DNA of 64,000 nt from Aurantiochytrium sp. KH105 (lineage: Eukaryota > Sar > Bigyra > Thraustochytrida > Thraustochytriidae). Under the pieces are notes generated by a model that saw only the letters and a program-made list of their open reading frames with translations, made no database searches and had not been told where the DNA came from. The stretch covers positions 248,001 through 312,000 of the forward strand of contig BGKB01000056.1 of assembly GCA_003116975.1 (NCBI GenBank). Reading direction: 5' to 3'. The translations under genes were made by a program, and so were the position numbers. This document shows, one piece after another, positions 8,876 to 18,800 of the stretch. Position 1 is the stretch's first letter, and each line of letters starts with the position of its first letter.

Positions 8876-10981
8876 ATGCCGAACGCTATGTGGCTGCGAG
8901 GCGAGGTCTTCGACCATGGGCTTCTTCATCTTGCGCTGCTTGAGCGTGACCCAGAACCCTCGAACGCATCGACCGGACGCGCCTTTGACAGAATTGGACG
9001 CTGCCTTATCGGACTGCGCTCCAGAAATCTTGGTTGCCTGCTCATGCGCGACAATTACCCCGCGAGCGCGCGAATCCTAGAGGCAGTCTGGAACGAGGCT
9101 GCGGAACCTGGCGACAGAGTTCTCACGGAAGACCAGTGTATTTGCCTTTTGCAGATCTTTGCCGCTCTCAAACCCCGCGCGTGGCGCTCGGATCGCCAAG
9201 CAGAGGCAGAATTTGTACTTTTCCTTGCAGTGCAGCTCTTTTTCCACGCGCGCATTCACGTGCAGCGCGACGACCAAGTCTGTTGGCCATCTTCCGATGC
9301 CATTGCAACCGACCCCCCGCAAGCGCTTTCCGCTGCCGAGCAACATCAACGCATCGCAAACGCTGCCGAAAGCGGTCTGCATCCCTGCACGCCCAAGACG
9401 CTCCGCGCACACTCGCCACGCTCGCTGGCGCTGCGAGCCATTGGCCACGAGAGCGACGAAAGGCTAGACTTCATCAAGACCCACGTCCGCGATATCTTTT
9501 GGCTTGTCAGTCTTTGCGATGAGCTTTCGGCGCGCAGTTCGTTTCTGGAGCGCTGGAATCTCAAGGAACTCAGCGCAGATGTAGTACGTGCCTTGGGCTT
9601 TCTCCTCTCTGATGGCAAGGAATTGCGCCCCCTCTGCAGCCGTCAAGAGGCCAAAGTATCGTGCCTCGAGCTCGAGATGCTTCTTGGCCGCTCTCTTGTG
9701 CTCAACGACGAAGCGAATCCACGCCCTGGTCCAGCCTTGGACCCAGATACTCCAGTCCCGGACGACGGAGTCTCGGATACCACCGAAGTGGCCACTGATG
9801 ACGACGACGAGGATGACGACGAGGACAACCACAATACCTCGACTGGCGGCGGAGCTCCGATGACGCACGATCCGCGTCAGCAGTCCGTTGATACTCCTCT
9901 TTCACCGCATTTCAACATCGTCATCTACAATGCGCGAAGGCGCACCATCCATGAGGCCTGCGACGAAGAACACCCAACAGAGCGTAGCGACACGAGCCCC
10001 AATCCAGGTCTAGCTACGGATGGTGCAGCTACTGCTAATAGCAGCAGCACCAGCAGCAACAACAACAACAATCAAGAAGAGATTCATGCACAAGAGGGAC
10101 AGACTTCGCCAGCACGACGTCGCGGGAATCGGGTGGTCGATAAGGTGGCCATCTTCGCATGCAAGAGCTCATACATTTATGTGCTCGTGCCAAGCAAACA
10201 TGTTCGAATCGTAGGCTGCAGCGACACAACGATTGTGCTTGGCCCGTGTGCGCGCATCGTTACGATCGAACATTGCAGCAATGTCGAAATTATGGGCATC
10301 ACGCGAAACCTTGCCGTGGGCAACTCCTACGATTGCAAGATTAATATGCACACGCTCGACGCGCGACCCGTTCTCTTCGGAGACTGCCGTGGACTCGAAC
10401 TTGGGCCCTTTAACACGTTTTATCCCCGCCTCGGACGGCACCTCCTACAAGCGGGCATCGATGCGCGCGTCACTTTTCCAACGACCGACTTTCTCTGTCT
10501 CAAGCCGATTGATATTACCGACCAAACCGCAGCGGGCGCTGCATGGACGCTTTTGCAACCTGCCGATTTCGCGCCTTTCGCGGTCCCATTTCCCGATCCA
10601 GGTCTTCACGATGCCTGTCGGGACAACCCCGTTGGTCTTCCACCCGCGTACGCGCAGTCACTCTTTCAGAAAGTCGATCGCGTCGAGTCACTTCTTCGCC
10701 GTCTATCTACGGCGTATCTCACCACCGACGACAACGATCTTGATCCGGGCTTTGAGGATGCAAAAGAAAGCGATTCGCCCACAAACGAATCCAAAAGCGC
10801 CACGAGCTCGTCTTCCGCGTCAAGTGCGGATGCGACATCTCGAAAGCAGCAACTAGAGCGTGCCTTCCAGGACGCCTTTCGGGATTGGCTCGCGACTTCT
10901 GGCAATGCGCGGCAAATTGTTGATCTCATCAAGCTGCATCCTAATGACGAAGCTGCAAAGCCGTCATCTCTTGTGCAATAG
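8876..10981 (+). CDS. TBCCD1: TBCC domain-containing protein 1-like
   Basis: A 701-residue protein from the ATG at 8876 (the open frame reaches back to a GTG at 8789 but has no earlier ATG). The C-terminal half (from about residue 420) carries the TBCC/C-CAP beta-helix: VAIFACKSSYIYVLVPSKHVRIVGCSD, then a run of short beta-rungs, then the LGPFNTFYPRL segment typical of TBCCD1. The N-terminal half is helical with conserved blocks (LTEDQCICLLQIFAALKPRAW; FWLVSLCDELS). Between them lies a low-complexity region rich in Asp, Thr, Ser and Asn (about 290-420). TBCCD1 proteins act at centrosomes or basal bodies and affect Golgi positioning and cilia. The 3' end converges with the next gene, with only 67 bases between stops. 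Confidence 0.85.
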   Translation: MPNAMWLRGEVFDHGLLHLALLERDPEPSNASTGRAFDRIGRCLIGLRSRNLGCLLMRDNYPASARILEAVWNEAAEPGDRVLTEDQCICLLQIFAALKPRAWRSDRQAEAEFVLFLAVQLFFHARIHVQRDDQVCWPSSDAIATDPPQALSAAEQHQRIANAAESGLHPCTPKTLRAHSPRSLALRAIGHESDERLDFIKTHVRDIFWLVSLCDELSARSSFLERWNLKELSADVVRALGFLLSDGKELRPLCSRQEAKVSCLELEMLLGRSLVLNDEANPRPGPALDPDTPVPDDGVSDTTEVATDDDDEDDDEDNHNTSTGGGAPMTHDPRQQSVDTPLSPHFNIVIYNARRRTIHEACDEEHPTERSDTSPNPGLATDGAATANSSSTSSNNNNNQEEIHAQEGQTSPARRRGNRVVDKVAIFACKSSYIYVLVPSKHVRIVGCSDTTIVLGPCARIVTIEHCSNVEIMGITRNLAVGNSYDCKINMHTLDARPVLFGDCRGLELGPFNTFYPRLGRHLLQAGIDARVTFPTTDFLCLKPIDITDQTAAGAAWTLLQPADFAPFAVPFPDPGLHDACRDNPVGLPPAYAQSLFQKVDRVESLLRRLSTAYLTTDDNDLDPGFEDAKESDSPTNESKSATSSSSASSADATSRKQQLERAFQDAFRDWLATSGNARQIVDLIKLHPNDEAAKPSSLVQ

Positions 10982-11048
10982 AAAACAAAATCAAAATATA
11001 TGTCGGGACAATATCCCCACTTAGCACTCGTCCTCTTCCTTCTGCCGG

Positions 11049-14000
11049 CTACTCTATGTCCTGCGAAGCGTGCCAGTCGAGAGGGAGCGCGCCATGCTCT
11101 CGCTCCCAATGAACCCGTCTAGAGTCTCTTTCAGCGCGCAATTCGCGCATTGCATCGCTCAATCGGTTGATGGCTCGCAAGGCCTCCTTTTCTGCAGTCT
11201 CGTTCACCTGGTTGCTCTCAAGGACTTCCGCGCTCCTCTCCACGGCGCGCCCTAAACGCACAAGCTCTTGCTCTGCAAGCAAGATCGGCACGGCTTCCTG
11301 CAGTTTGCGCACCATGTTCTGGTACATATGAACGAGTTCCGGAGATGCTACGATACACGCCTCAAGCTTGCGCAAGAGGATGAGTTTATGCTTGGCCTGC
11401 TCTTCAGAAAGTCCAAGACCCCTCATCTTGCTCCAACCCAAGGAGAGCTCGCGCTCAAATCTATCCATTTTCTTGCGTTGACTCGTTGCATGTTGATCAC
11501 GAAGCTTGCCGATGTGCGCATCGGCTTCTGCACGCGTCGAGACAGGCGGAAGTAAATGTTGCTGAAGATCGCGGGCGAGTACAGCGGCCTCTCTTTCCGC
11601 GAGTGTGCGCTCGTGCTTTCGTTCCGCGATTTGTGTTTCGACCGCAGCTCGCTTTTCCTTCAGCACATCCACCTGGCGAGACAATACACGACGAAACTCA
11701 GCCGTTGTTTTACGCTGCATCGCCGCATCCACCCCCTTGGACTTTTCCTCAAGGGCGGCTAGATCTTGCGCGTGCTCGCTAGCCAATCGGTGCTTGCTAT
11801 CTCGCAAATTCCGACGCACAGCTCCGAGTGCCTTTGCAGACTTGCGCTCAGCAGCCTCGAGAATGCGGGCCTTTTCCTCTCGACCGAGTGCCTCGATGCG
11901 CTTCGCTACCTCTTTGCACCTTTTTTCAAGCGTGTGGAACTCTGCATCTTGCAGAGATCGCTGCAAACGATGAACGGCCTCAAGCTCGGCGAGCTTGCTC
12001 CGCAAGGCGCCCTCAGGGATTCGAGCATTTTCCAGAATATTTTCGGACTCATCGATGCGTTGCTGCAGTGCATGAATCCGCTCGCGGGACTCCGAGCATT
12101 CTCGAAGCACCGCATTCACCTTTTCCTGAGCAATATCCGCTTTCAGCGCTACGTGTGAAACTTTGTTGAGCAGCTCCACCGGGTCATGCTCGTGAACAGA
12201 TGGTTTTCGACGGCGTACGAAGCCTGTTGAAAACGAGCGAGGGCGTTCGTCAGCAGAACCAAAAAGTCCTGCGCGATCTTCAGCCAGAGGTTTCGATCTC
12301 ACTTGTTCCAGACAGGCCTCCATGATGACTTGTCGCTTTGTGGCCAACTTTGACAACGCGTCGAAGCTTTCCAAATCTGCGCCTTTCACATCTTCGAATG
12401 CCTTGTCGAGCTCCTGTGCGTGTCCCTTGGCCATGAATCCTATTTGCTCCAGCTCACGTGTTCGCCGGAAGACTAGAGCAGATCGAAATTCTTGCTCTCT
12501 TGCGCTTTGTCGCGCGCGCTCGGCCCTTTCCGCTTCCTCTTTTCGCTTGACTGCGCGCTCGGCTTCGAGTTGTGCGAGAAGCTCGGTTTCCTCTTCGACC
12601 GAGAACAGGACTTCGCGCTCTATCCCGGTTGCCATTGATACCTCTGCAGCGCCATTTGACTCCAATGCTGTCGTCTTTGGAGAGACCTCAACATCTTTGG
12701 GTGGCTTCGAAGAAATTGTCACATCTTCTTTTCCGCTTGCTGCGGTACTTGTTCCTACATCCTCTCGCTGCTTGTGGAATTTTTGCTGATGTTGTTGTTG
12801 TTTTGCTGCTGCTACTTCTGCGGTGGCGGCGACGGTAGTGGCGGCAGCAGCAACAGCTCTTTCTCTTTCTTCTTTTACTTCTTCTTTTTCGGCTGTTGCT
12901 GCTGTTGCTGCTGCTGTATTTTGGACTGACAAAGCAGCAACATCACTCGTTTCCGTTTCTTTTTCCGCATTCTCTTTCTTCTCTGCTGCTCCTTCTGGTG
13001 GCGGCGGTGGCGGTGGTGGTATTGCCGCAGCGGCCGGAGCAGCGTCTGTGACCATTTCATCGGCCGATGCTACCACCTCATCTATCTCGAGCACCTGCGC
13101 AAGTCTGTGCTCGGTTGAGTTTCCGCGCGCTTTCGTATCAACACCTAAGCTTGCACTGCGATCGACGTCCGCCTTGACCGAGGCACTGTCATCTTCGTGA
13201 AAGGCTGCCTCGCTCGATGCTTCGTCGGACATACTGTCCTCCTGCTCGTGAGATTTGATGTCAGCTTCGTGAATGAGACTTCGACTGCTCTTTCGCTGCT
13301 GACTGAGTCTTCGGAGCGAAGCTAGACGACGTAATGAGCCTGTCGTACTTACGGTTTGTGCACTGGTAGAGCTCTGAACGGACCCAGCCTCTGAGACGCG
13401 GTCGTCATCAATGCTCACGTCGTCCGCCTCACAGCTCGGCTGGCCCGAGTCAGTTTCAAAAAAATTAACAGGGACTTGCTTGCCGTCTCGGGCCAAAGCA
13501 TGTCGCACTGCGCCCTCTGGCAAGCCTGCCTTGAGCATCAGTCTGTACTTTTCGAGACCATCTGGCATACTAGATATTTTCATGTCTGTCGCCGTTTGCT
13601 TTGAATGATGTTCATTGGACTCGGTCGTTGTATTTGACTTCGTTTCAGCAGTTGTGCTTGCCTCGGTGGTGGGCACATTTGGTTTCGTCGCATCTGACTT
13701 TGACAATTGAAGATCAAGGGAGTCATCATGTTCTCGCTGCTGAGTCTTAGCAATACCATGGACAACAGCTTCATTCGTTGTGGAAGGGACACGATTGCGT
13801 CGGAGCTGAGCAAAGATGGCGCTCATGTCCTCTTGAGAAGGCTCAGTTGGCATGGAAGACGGGGCTACTAATCGCCGATCCGCCCGTCCTGTCTCGAATC
13901 GAGACACTTCCGGTTCCGTGGAAGCTGTACCTAAAGGTGTTTGGTCAAGGGGCTCGTCATGCTCTCGCTGCTGCAATCCAGCAACGCCATGAACAACAGC

Positions 14001-15173
14001 TTCATTTGCTGTGGAAGGAACACGATTGCGTCGGAGCTGAGCAAAGATGGCGCTCATGCCCTCTTGCGGAGGCTCAGCAGGCATTGGAGACGGGTTCGAT
14101 ACGCGCCGACCCGCCAGGTTTGTCGCGATAGTAGTAGACATTTCCGAATCCGTCGCGACATAAGACTGCTGCTCGAGCGACTCGTCCTGTTCTTGCCCCT
14201 GCGTATTCATTACGCCATGAAAAACAGCTTCATTTGTCGTAGATGGAACTCGGTTGCGCCGGAGCTGTGCAAATATGGCGCTCATCTCCTCTTGAGGACC
14301 CTCTGCGCCAACTTGTGACATCTCCCCGGGCATCGTTGGCGGTGGGAGATGTGGAGGCTTTGGCTTGTGAGCAGTAATATCCTCTGAAGCCTGACTAGGC
14401 AACTCACTTGACAATGACAATTCAGGTGCTCGAGAATCTTCATAATTTTGCAAGGGCGGCGGTGGCCGCGGCACATTATCGACGTTGGTGATTGGACTTG
14501 GCATATCTGGCAGGGCTGCCGGTGGCGAAGGAATCTCAAAGGGAGTGATCGCTTCTTCGTCCTCAAGTGTTATGGGTAGTGGAGGCAACGGAGGAGGATC
14601 GTCATCATGCAGTACTTCGTCCTTTTGTTCGTGTCCGCCCATCGAGTCTTCGCCAGTCCATGAGCGACTCCGAGGACTTGAAAGCTGCGAAGCGTCATCC
14701 TTGGACTCGTACTCAAAGTCTGAGAGTCCTGCATTATGAATGTGCAAGGCAGACGGCATCTGGGGCGGTACAGGTGGGGCTGCTGCGGGTGGCAAAGGTG
14801 GTGGGGGGGGAGGAGGCGGCGGCACAGAGGCAAAACTTGCTCTGTGCTTTTGTTCAAAAGCAGAATCTTTTGCCGGAGATGCTTTGCTATCCATGGCATT
14901 CCTTTTTCTCGGCACGGCGCCAGAAGCATAGTTTGCAGAAAGAGCTTCCTTGATGGCGGCCTTGGTGACCTTTTTCGTGAGACCATTACGATTCTCTTTT
15001 CGTCCTTTTGGCTTTGTCCGCGCGCTCGCGTCTTTCGATCTGGCCGAAACCGAGCCCGAGCTCGAACCCAAGCTTGCGCGCACACCGCGCCGCTTCGCAA
15101 ACCTTTCCAAGTCCTCGAGGTCTGCCTCCGTTGGCGGCGGCGGCAAAGGCGGCGGAAGCGGTGGCGTGGACAT
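11049..15173 (-). CDS. Proline-rich, WASHC3-motif and coiled-coil protein (1374 residues)
   Basis: The protein begins at the ATG at 15173; the frame stays open further upstream only with a TTG. N-terminus MSTPPLPPPLPPPP; further proline runs near residues 120-140 and 720-730, plus scattered PPPLPP, are typical of profilin/SH3 ligands in actin regulators. Three near-identical repeats of about 76 residues are centred near 297, 373 and 450, each containing MSAIFAQLRRNRVPST. Near residue 534, KYRLMLKAGLPEGAVRHAL with a following DG resembles the short segment of the WASH subunit CCDC53/WASHC3 that also occurs in other cytoskeletal proteins. From about 858 to the end the protein is a long charged coiled coil. 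An actin- or WASH-linked scaffold is likely; no FH2, WH2 or kinase domain is clear. The FAQLRRN repeats may be actin-binding, but this is a guess. Confidence 0.75.
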   Translation of the reverse strand: MSTPPLPPPLPPPPTEADLEDLERFAKRRGVRASLGSSSGSVSARSKDASARTKPKGRKENRNGLTKKVTKAAIKEALSANYASGAVPRKRNAMDSKASPAKDSAFEQKHRASFASVPPPPPPPPPLPPAAAPPVPPQMPSALHIHNAGLSDFEYESKDDASQLSSPRSRSWTGEDSMGGHEQKDEVLHDDDPPPLPPLPITLEDEEAITPFEIPSPPAALPDMPSPITNVDNVPRPPPPLQNYEDSRAPELSLSSELPSQASEDITAHKPKPPHLPPPTMPGEMSQVGAEGPQEEMSAIFAQLRRNRVPSTTNEAVFHGVMNTQGQEQDESLEQQSYVATDSEMSTTIATNLAGRRVSNPSPMPAEPPQEGMSAIFAQLRRNRVPSTANEAVVHGVAGLQQREHDEPLDQTPLGTASTEPEVSRFETGRADRRLVAPSSMPTEPSQEDMSAIFAQLRRNRVPSTTNEAVVHGIAKTQQREHDDSLDLQLSKSDATKPNVPTTEASTTAETKSNTTTESNEHHSKQTATDMKISSMPDGLEKYRLMLKAGLPEGAVRHALARDGKQVPVNFFETDSGQPSCEADDVSIDDDRVSEAGSVQSSTSAQTVSTTGSLRRLASLRRLSQQRKSSRSLIHEADIKSHEQEDSMSDEASSEAAFHEDDSASVKADVDRSASLGVDTKARGNSTEHRLAQVLEIDEVVASADEMVTDAAPAAAAIPPPPPPPPEGAAEKKENAEKETETSDVAALSVQNTAAATAATAEKEEVKEERERAVAAAATTVAATAEVAAAKQQQHQQKFHKQREDVGTSTAASGKEDVTISSKPPKDVEVSPKTTALESNGAAEVSMATGIEREVLFSVEEETELLAQLEAERAVKRKEEAERAERARQSAREQEFRSALVFRRTRELEQIGFMAKGHAQELDKAFEDVKGADLESFDALSKLATKRQVIMEACLEQVRSKPLAEDRAGLFGSADERPRSFSTGFVRRRKPSVHEHDPVELLNKVSHVALKADIAQEKVNAVLRECSESRERIHALQQRIDESENILENARIPEGALRSKLAELEAVHRLQRSLQDAEFHTLEKRCKEVAKRIEALGREEKARILEAAERKSAKALGAVRRNLRDSKHRLASEHAQDLAALEEKSKGVDAAMQRKTTAEFRRVLSRQVDVLKEKRAAVETQIAERKHERTLAEREAAVLARDLQQHLLPPVSTRAEADAHIGKLRDQHATSQRKKMDRFERELSLGWSKMRGLGLSEEQAKHKLILLRKLEACIVASPELVHMYQNMVRKLQEAVPILLAEQELVRLGRAVERSAEVLESNQVNETAEKEALRAINRLSDAMRELRAERDSRRVHWEREHGALPLDWHASQDIE
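13720..14330 (-). repeat. Three in-frame ~230-bp tandem repeats
   Basis: Three copies of a roughly 228-231-bp unit inside the coiled-coil protein gene encode the MSAIFAQLRRNRVPST blocks, positioned at about 14284, 14056 and 13825 (minus strand). Copies are nearly identical at the core and diverge between cores, pointing to fairly recent tandem duplication. Confidence 0.85.
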
Positions 15174-15834
15174 GGTCGTGCCCCCCAGGCCCGCCCACCT
15201 TGTCCGCCGTCTCCCCAAACGCTCCAAACGCCGCCTTCGCCGTCCACGCTGTGCAGGAGCTAGCTGCTGCCCACCCTCGCGCGGTCTGGCGCCCTCGCAC
15301 CAGGGCGCGCGGGCAAGCAAGCTTTGCTTGCCGTCGTCGGCCTCAACCCGCGACCCCTTTTGCGACAATTGATCGACCCACGCAGAGCTCAGCTCCGCTC
15401 AGCTCCGCTCAGCTTGCGAGAGCCAACGTTCGGCCGACTGCCCGCCTTGCTCGACTTCGCCCAGGCAGGCAGGCGGGCAGCGCGAGCAGGCCAGACAGCC
15501 CAGCGCCGCCGAGGCCGTCCCGACGATGTCAGTTTCTGCCGCCGCAGCGCCGAGCACAGCGCGCAGCCCACCCAGGCCGGGAGGGGCCGCTAGCAGTCGC
15601 TACGGGTCTGCTAAGGTCAGAGTCCAACGGATACATTGGGGAGGGCGCGCAGAGGACGCTGGGCGAGTGTCCCGGCGAGCTGAGAGCGCTCGGGTGCGTG
15701 CGGAGAAGAGCGCAGGCGAGGAAAGAAGGCGGAAGGGCAACGAGAGGGCGAGACGGGGCAAGGCGAGGCAGGCATCGATTGCTGCTGGCTGCCATCGACG
15801 TCCTGATCTCGCGTGTGGCGAGAGACGAAGCGCG
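15174..15834. promoter_or_regulatory. Divergent promoter region
   Basis: The 660 bases between the divergent start codons of the coiled-coil and androglobin-like genes. A short direct repeat (agctccgctc) occurs near 15391-15411. Open frames run through from both genes because the region is GC-rich, but their translations are compositionally simple. Confidence 0.5.
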
Positions 15835-18800
15835 ATGGGCAAGCCCGGCAAGGGTGCGGCAGCCGCTGTGAACCCAGCCTTCGAGACGGGACTTTTGGAT
15901 GTCGAGCCGTGGCCGCTAGATTCAGAGTACCAAGTTGACGCCGAGGCCGACGAGAACGAGAACGCTGCCGAGGAAAATGCGTCTGCGAGCGAAGTTTGCG
16001 AAAGCGACGCTCAAGATTGTGAAATTCAGAAAGACACCAGAGATGGTCTTCTCCCCGCCATCAATTTGCCCTTGTGGCAAGATCCAGAGGCTCAGCATGC
16101 TTCGTTTGTAAGCAAAATTCAGTCGCTAGGCGCTGATGTAGAATGGCTTCCCATCGACGAGGTTGTCGCCGAATCCGTTCTTCATGACGAAGAATTCGCG
16201 CCAGCATCATGGTCAGTTCTTCGTCTTCACGGTGGGTCCGAGGTATTCCGTTCTACTCTGGGTATTCTCTGCAATGAGACGCTGGACATTGGAGAAGATC
16301 GATGCCCATGGAAACGCGTGGAATCTCGCGAAGTTCCAGCACCATCTGACGATGATCCACAACCTCGGCCACGCTTTGCTGTTCAACTATACCTAGACGG
16401 CGACCTGCGGGAAGTCATTGTTGATGATCTTGTTCCTGTGAGAGATGGAGTCATTCAGCTTGCTCATGAACTCATTGAGCTTCCCGCGCAAGAAGTCGAG
16501 GTATCACCTACAGACTCGCAAGCTAGCGAAGAGGATAACGGCGCAGAAAGCGAGCCACCTGCACCGGCGCCAGCACGATTCAAGGCTATCCTCTGGCCCT
16601 TACTTCTGGAAAAGGCAACCATGTGGGTCCAGGAGCAAAGCACATCCGCAAGCTTGGGCCGTGCCCACCCGCTTTCGCTGCTCGGTCCGTGCTTCGCTCT
16701 TACCATGCCCGAGGGACGTGTCGCAAATATCGTTCAAGCGACTCCCCAAGAGGCTGATTGGACACATTTGCGTAGACCCTCCAGTGGAGACTTTGTCTTT
16801 GAGTCCTGGGATGCGTGGATGCGTGCAAAGGCGGATGCAAAGAGCGCTGGCGATGAAGATGCTCTGGCAATGCTCGAGGCCGCTGGCGAGGCTGCAAAGG
16901 AAAAGAAGCGTCAGCTTCTCGCAAGTAAGCTCGCCACTTCAAACGAGCCCGCCGACGCAGAGTCTACCCAGGAACCAGGTGCCGTGCCCGAGACGCCGAA
17001 AAAGGAGAAAAAGCAGAAGCGCCGCAAGAAGACCAAAAGACGTCGGAGCTCTGATGATGATATCATTCCGGTCGACACGATCGCTTTCGATGCGGCGATG
17101 AAGGCTCACAAAGACGCTCTTGAGGCCGCTGTAGCGAGCTTGCATGAGCGGCGACGAACATTTGAGGTGCTTCGTGCTACTGGAGGCGTGTTACGGGCCA
17201 AACTTTGCGTAAGCAGAGGTCGTGTTACATCCGATGACGACGGTGCTGCGGCTCAAGGCGACGCTGCTCCGCCCGACACTAGTGAGGCTGATACCGCAAC
17301 GAAGCAACCACTCACTGAGTCCGAGATGCTCATGGAGGAAAATCTCCTTGGGCTCGCTGCAGGTATTTGGAAAGAGGTGGAACTTGAAGTGCGTGCAGAT
17401 CAAATGTTCATCGTCATTGAAGCAGGTGCAAGCCGCATTCGTGTCGCTGGCTATCCGCAGATCCTCTCGTCAATGCCCAAAAATAGTGACGGTAGAACTG
17501 CGCACACGTTTTGGGTCAATCGCACTGATCTTGACGCCGTATCTGCAACCTTTGAGACATGGAGATTCGTGGACCCTCTTCAGGATGCTTGTCGCATTGA
17601 CTACAACGCAGGCGAGGATGGAGTCTGGAGCGCACAAGATCTTGGACGCGCATTCATCGCACCTCCTCCCTCCGCGGAGGCAGAGGGTAGTGCAGCAGAA
17701 GAAATGACTCTCGAGTACACCCTCATGCTCGCATGTAAATCCGGTCCACTCGATGAAGTCGCAGAGCTTGAAGTAGATACCTATTCAAGTGGAGTTGTGG
17801 CAATCGATCAAGACTTGCTTGCAGCCTTTGAAACGCCTCGTCGAGCAGATGTGGAGGCTACAACGGAGATATATCGCGTTGAGATCGCTCATGGTTTGGC
17901 CTGTTTCTCTCTGCCTCTTTCGTCGAACGCTATTCACGTGTTTAGGCTACATTCACCAGCCGGCGCGCTTGTGCGGATCGTCGGAAACCTTTCTTCCATG
18001 GCGCCGCCTCTTGTACTTGGCGCGCTTGATGCCTGGAAGGAAATGCGGACAAGGTGCGAGGGTCCTAGCGCGACGGAACTTGTTACCTCTGAGACCCTCG
18101 AAATCAGCTACACAAGACCAGAAGACTGGCAATGCATTGCAAGATACCGCGTGGATCTTGGTGGGCAAGATGAGGTCCAAGCAGAGAACAAGGATGACAA
18201 AGAGGAGGAGGAGGAGAAGGAGACTGGAGCGGTAACACCACCACAGTTACCTAGCTTTTGCGCGAGCGTTGATTTCTCGAATCGAGTACATCGAGACTAT
18301 TTGCAAGTTTGGGAAATCGACACCGAATCTGGAAAACATGTTCGCAGGGACAAACTTGGGATGTGGGTGCCCCCCTGCGAGCGCTCGAGCTCTACGTTCG
18401 ACCTCGTTTTCCTCATGGTAAGCCCAAAGCTCGACAAGGTGCCGTCGGCCTCATGCCAAATTTCACTCGCATGCGCAACAGGAATAAAGAGCGCACAGCG
18501 TCTTACCACAGCAATTGCATCGCTCCGTCGAGGTACATATGTACCAAACAATAGAGGAATCCTCTTCCGCGAGTACTTTGACGCCATTCCGCAAGTACTG
18601 ACTTTTCGCGTCGAAGTGGGCCAAAGGGATCTGCCATTCAAGGTGCAATTGATTTCCCAAGACGTTGCAGCGCAGCTTCAATCACGAACATTGGGCTCAG
18701 ATACGGACGAGATCATTGCCGAAACGTACTCAACCACGGTAGAGAACGCTAGCGTGTCTGGCGTCGTCGAGCTGCATGCATTCAGACCCGACACATTGGA

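Noticed and set aside
15526..15834. 103-residue N-terminal extension of the androglobin-like protein
   Set aside because: It has an ATG, but the translation is Arg/Ser/Ala-biased leader-like sequence; the ATG at 15835 precedes recognisable protein.
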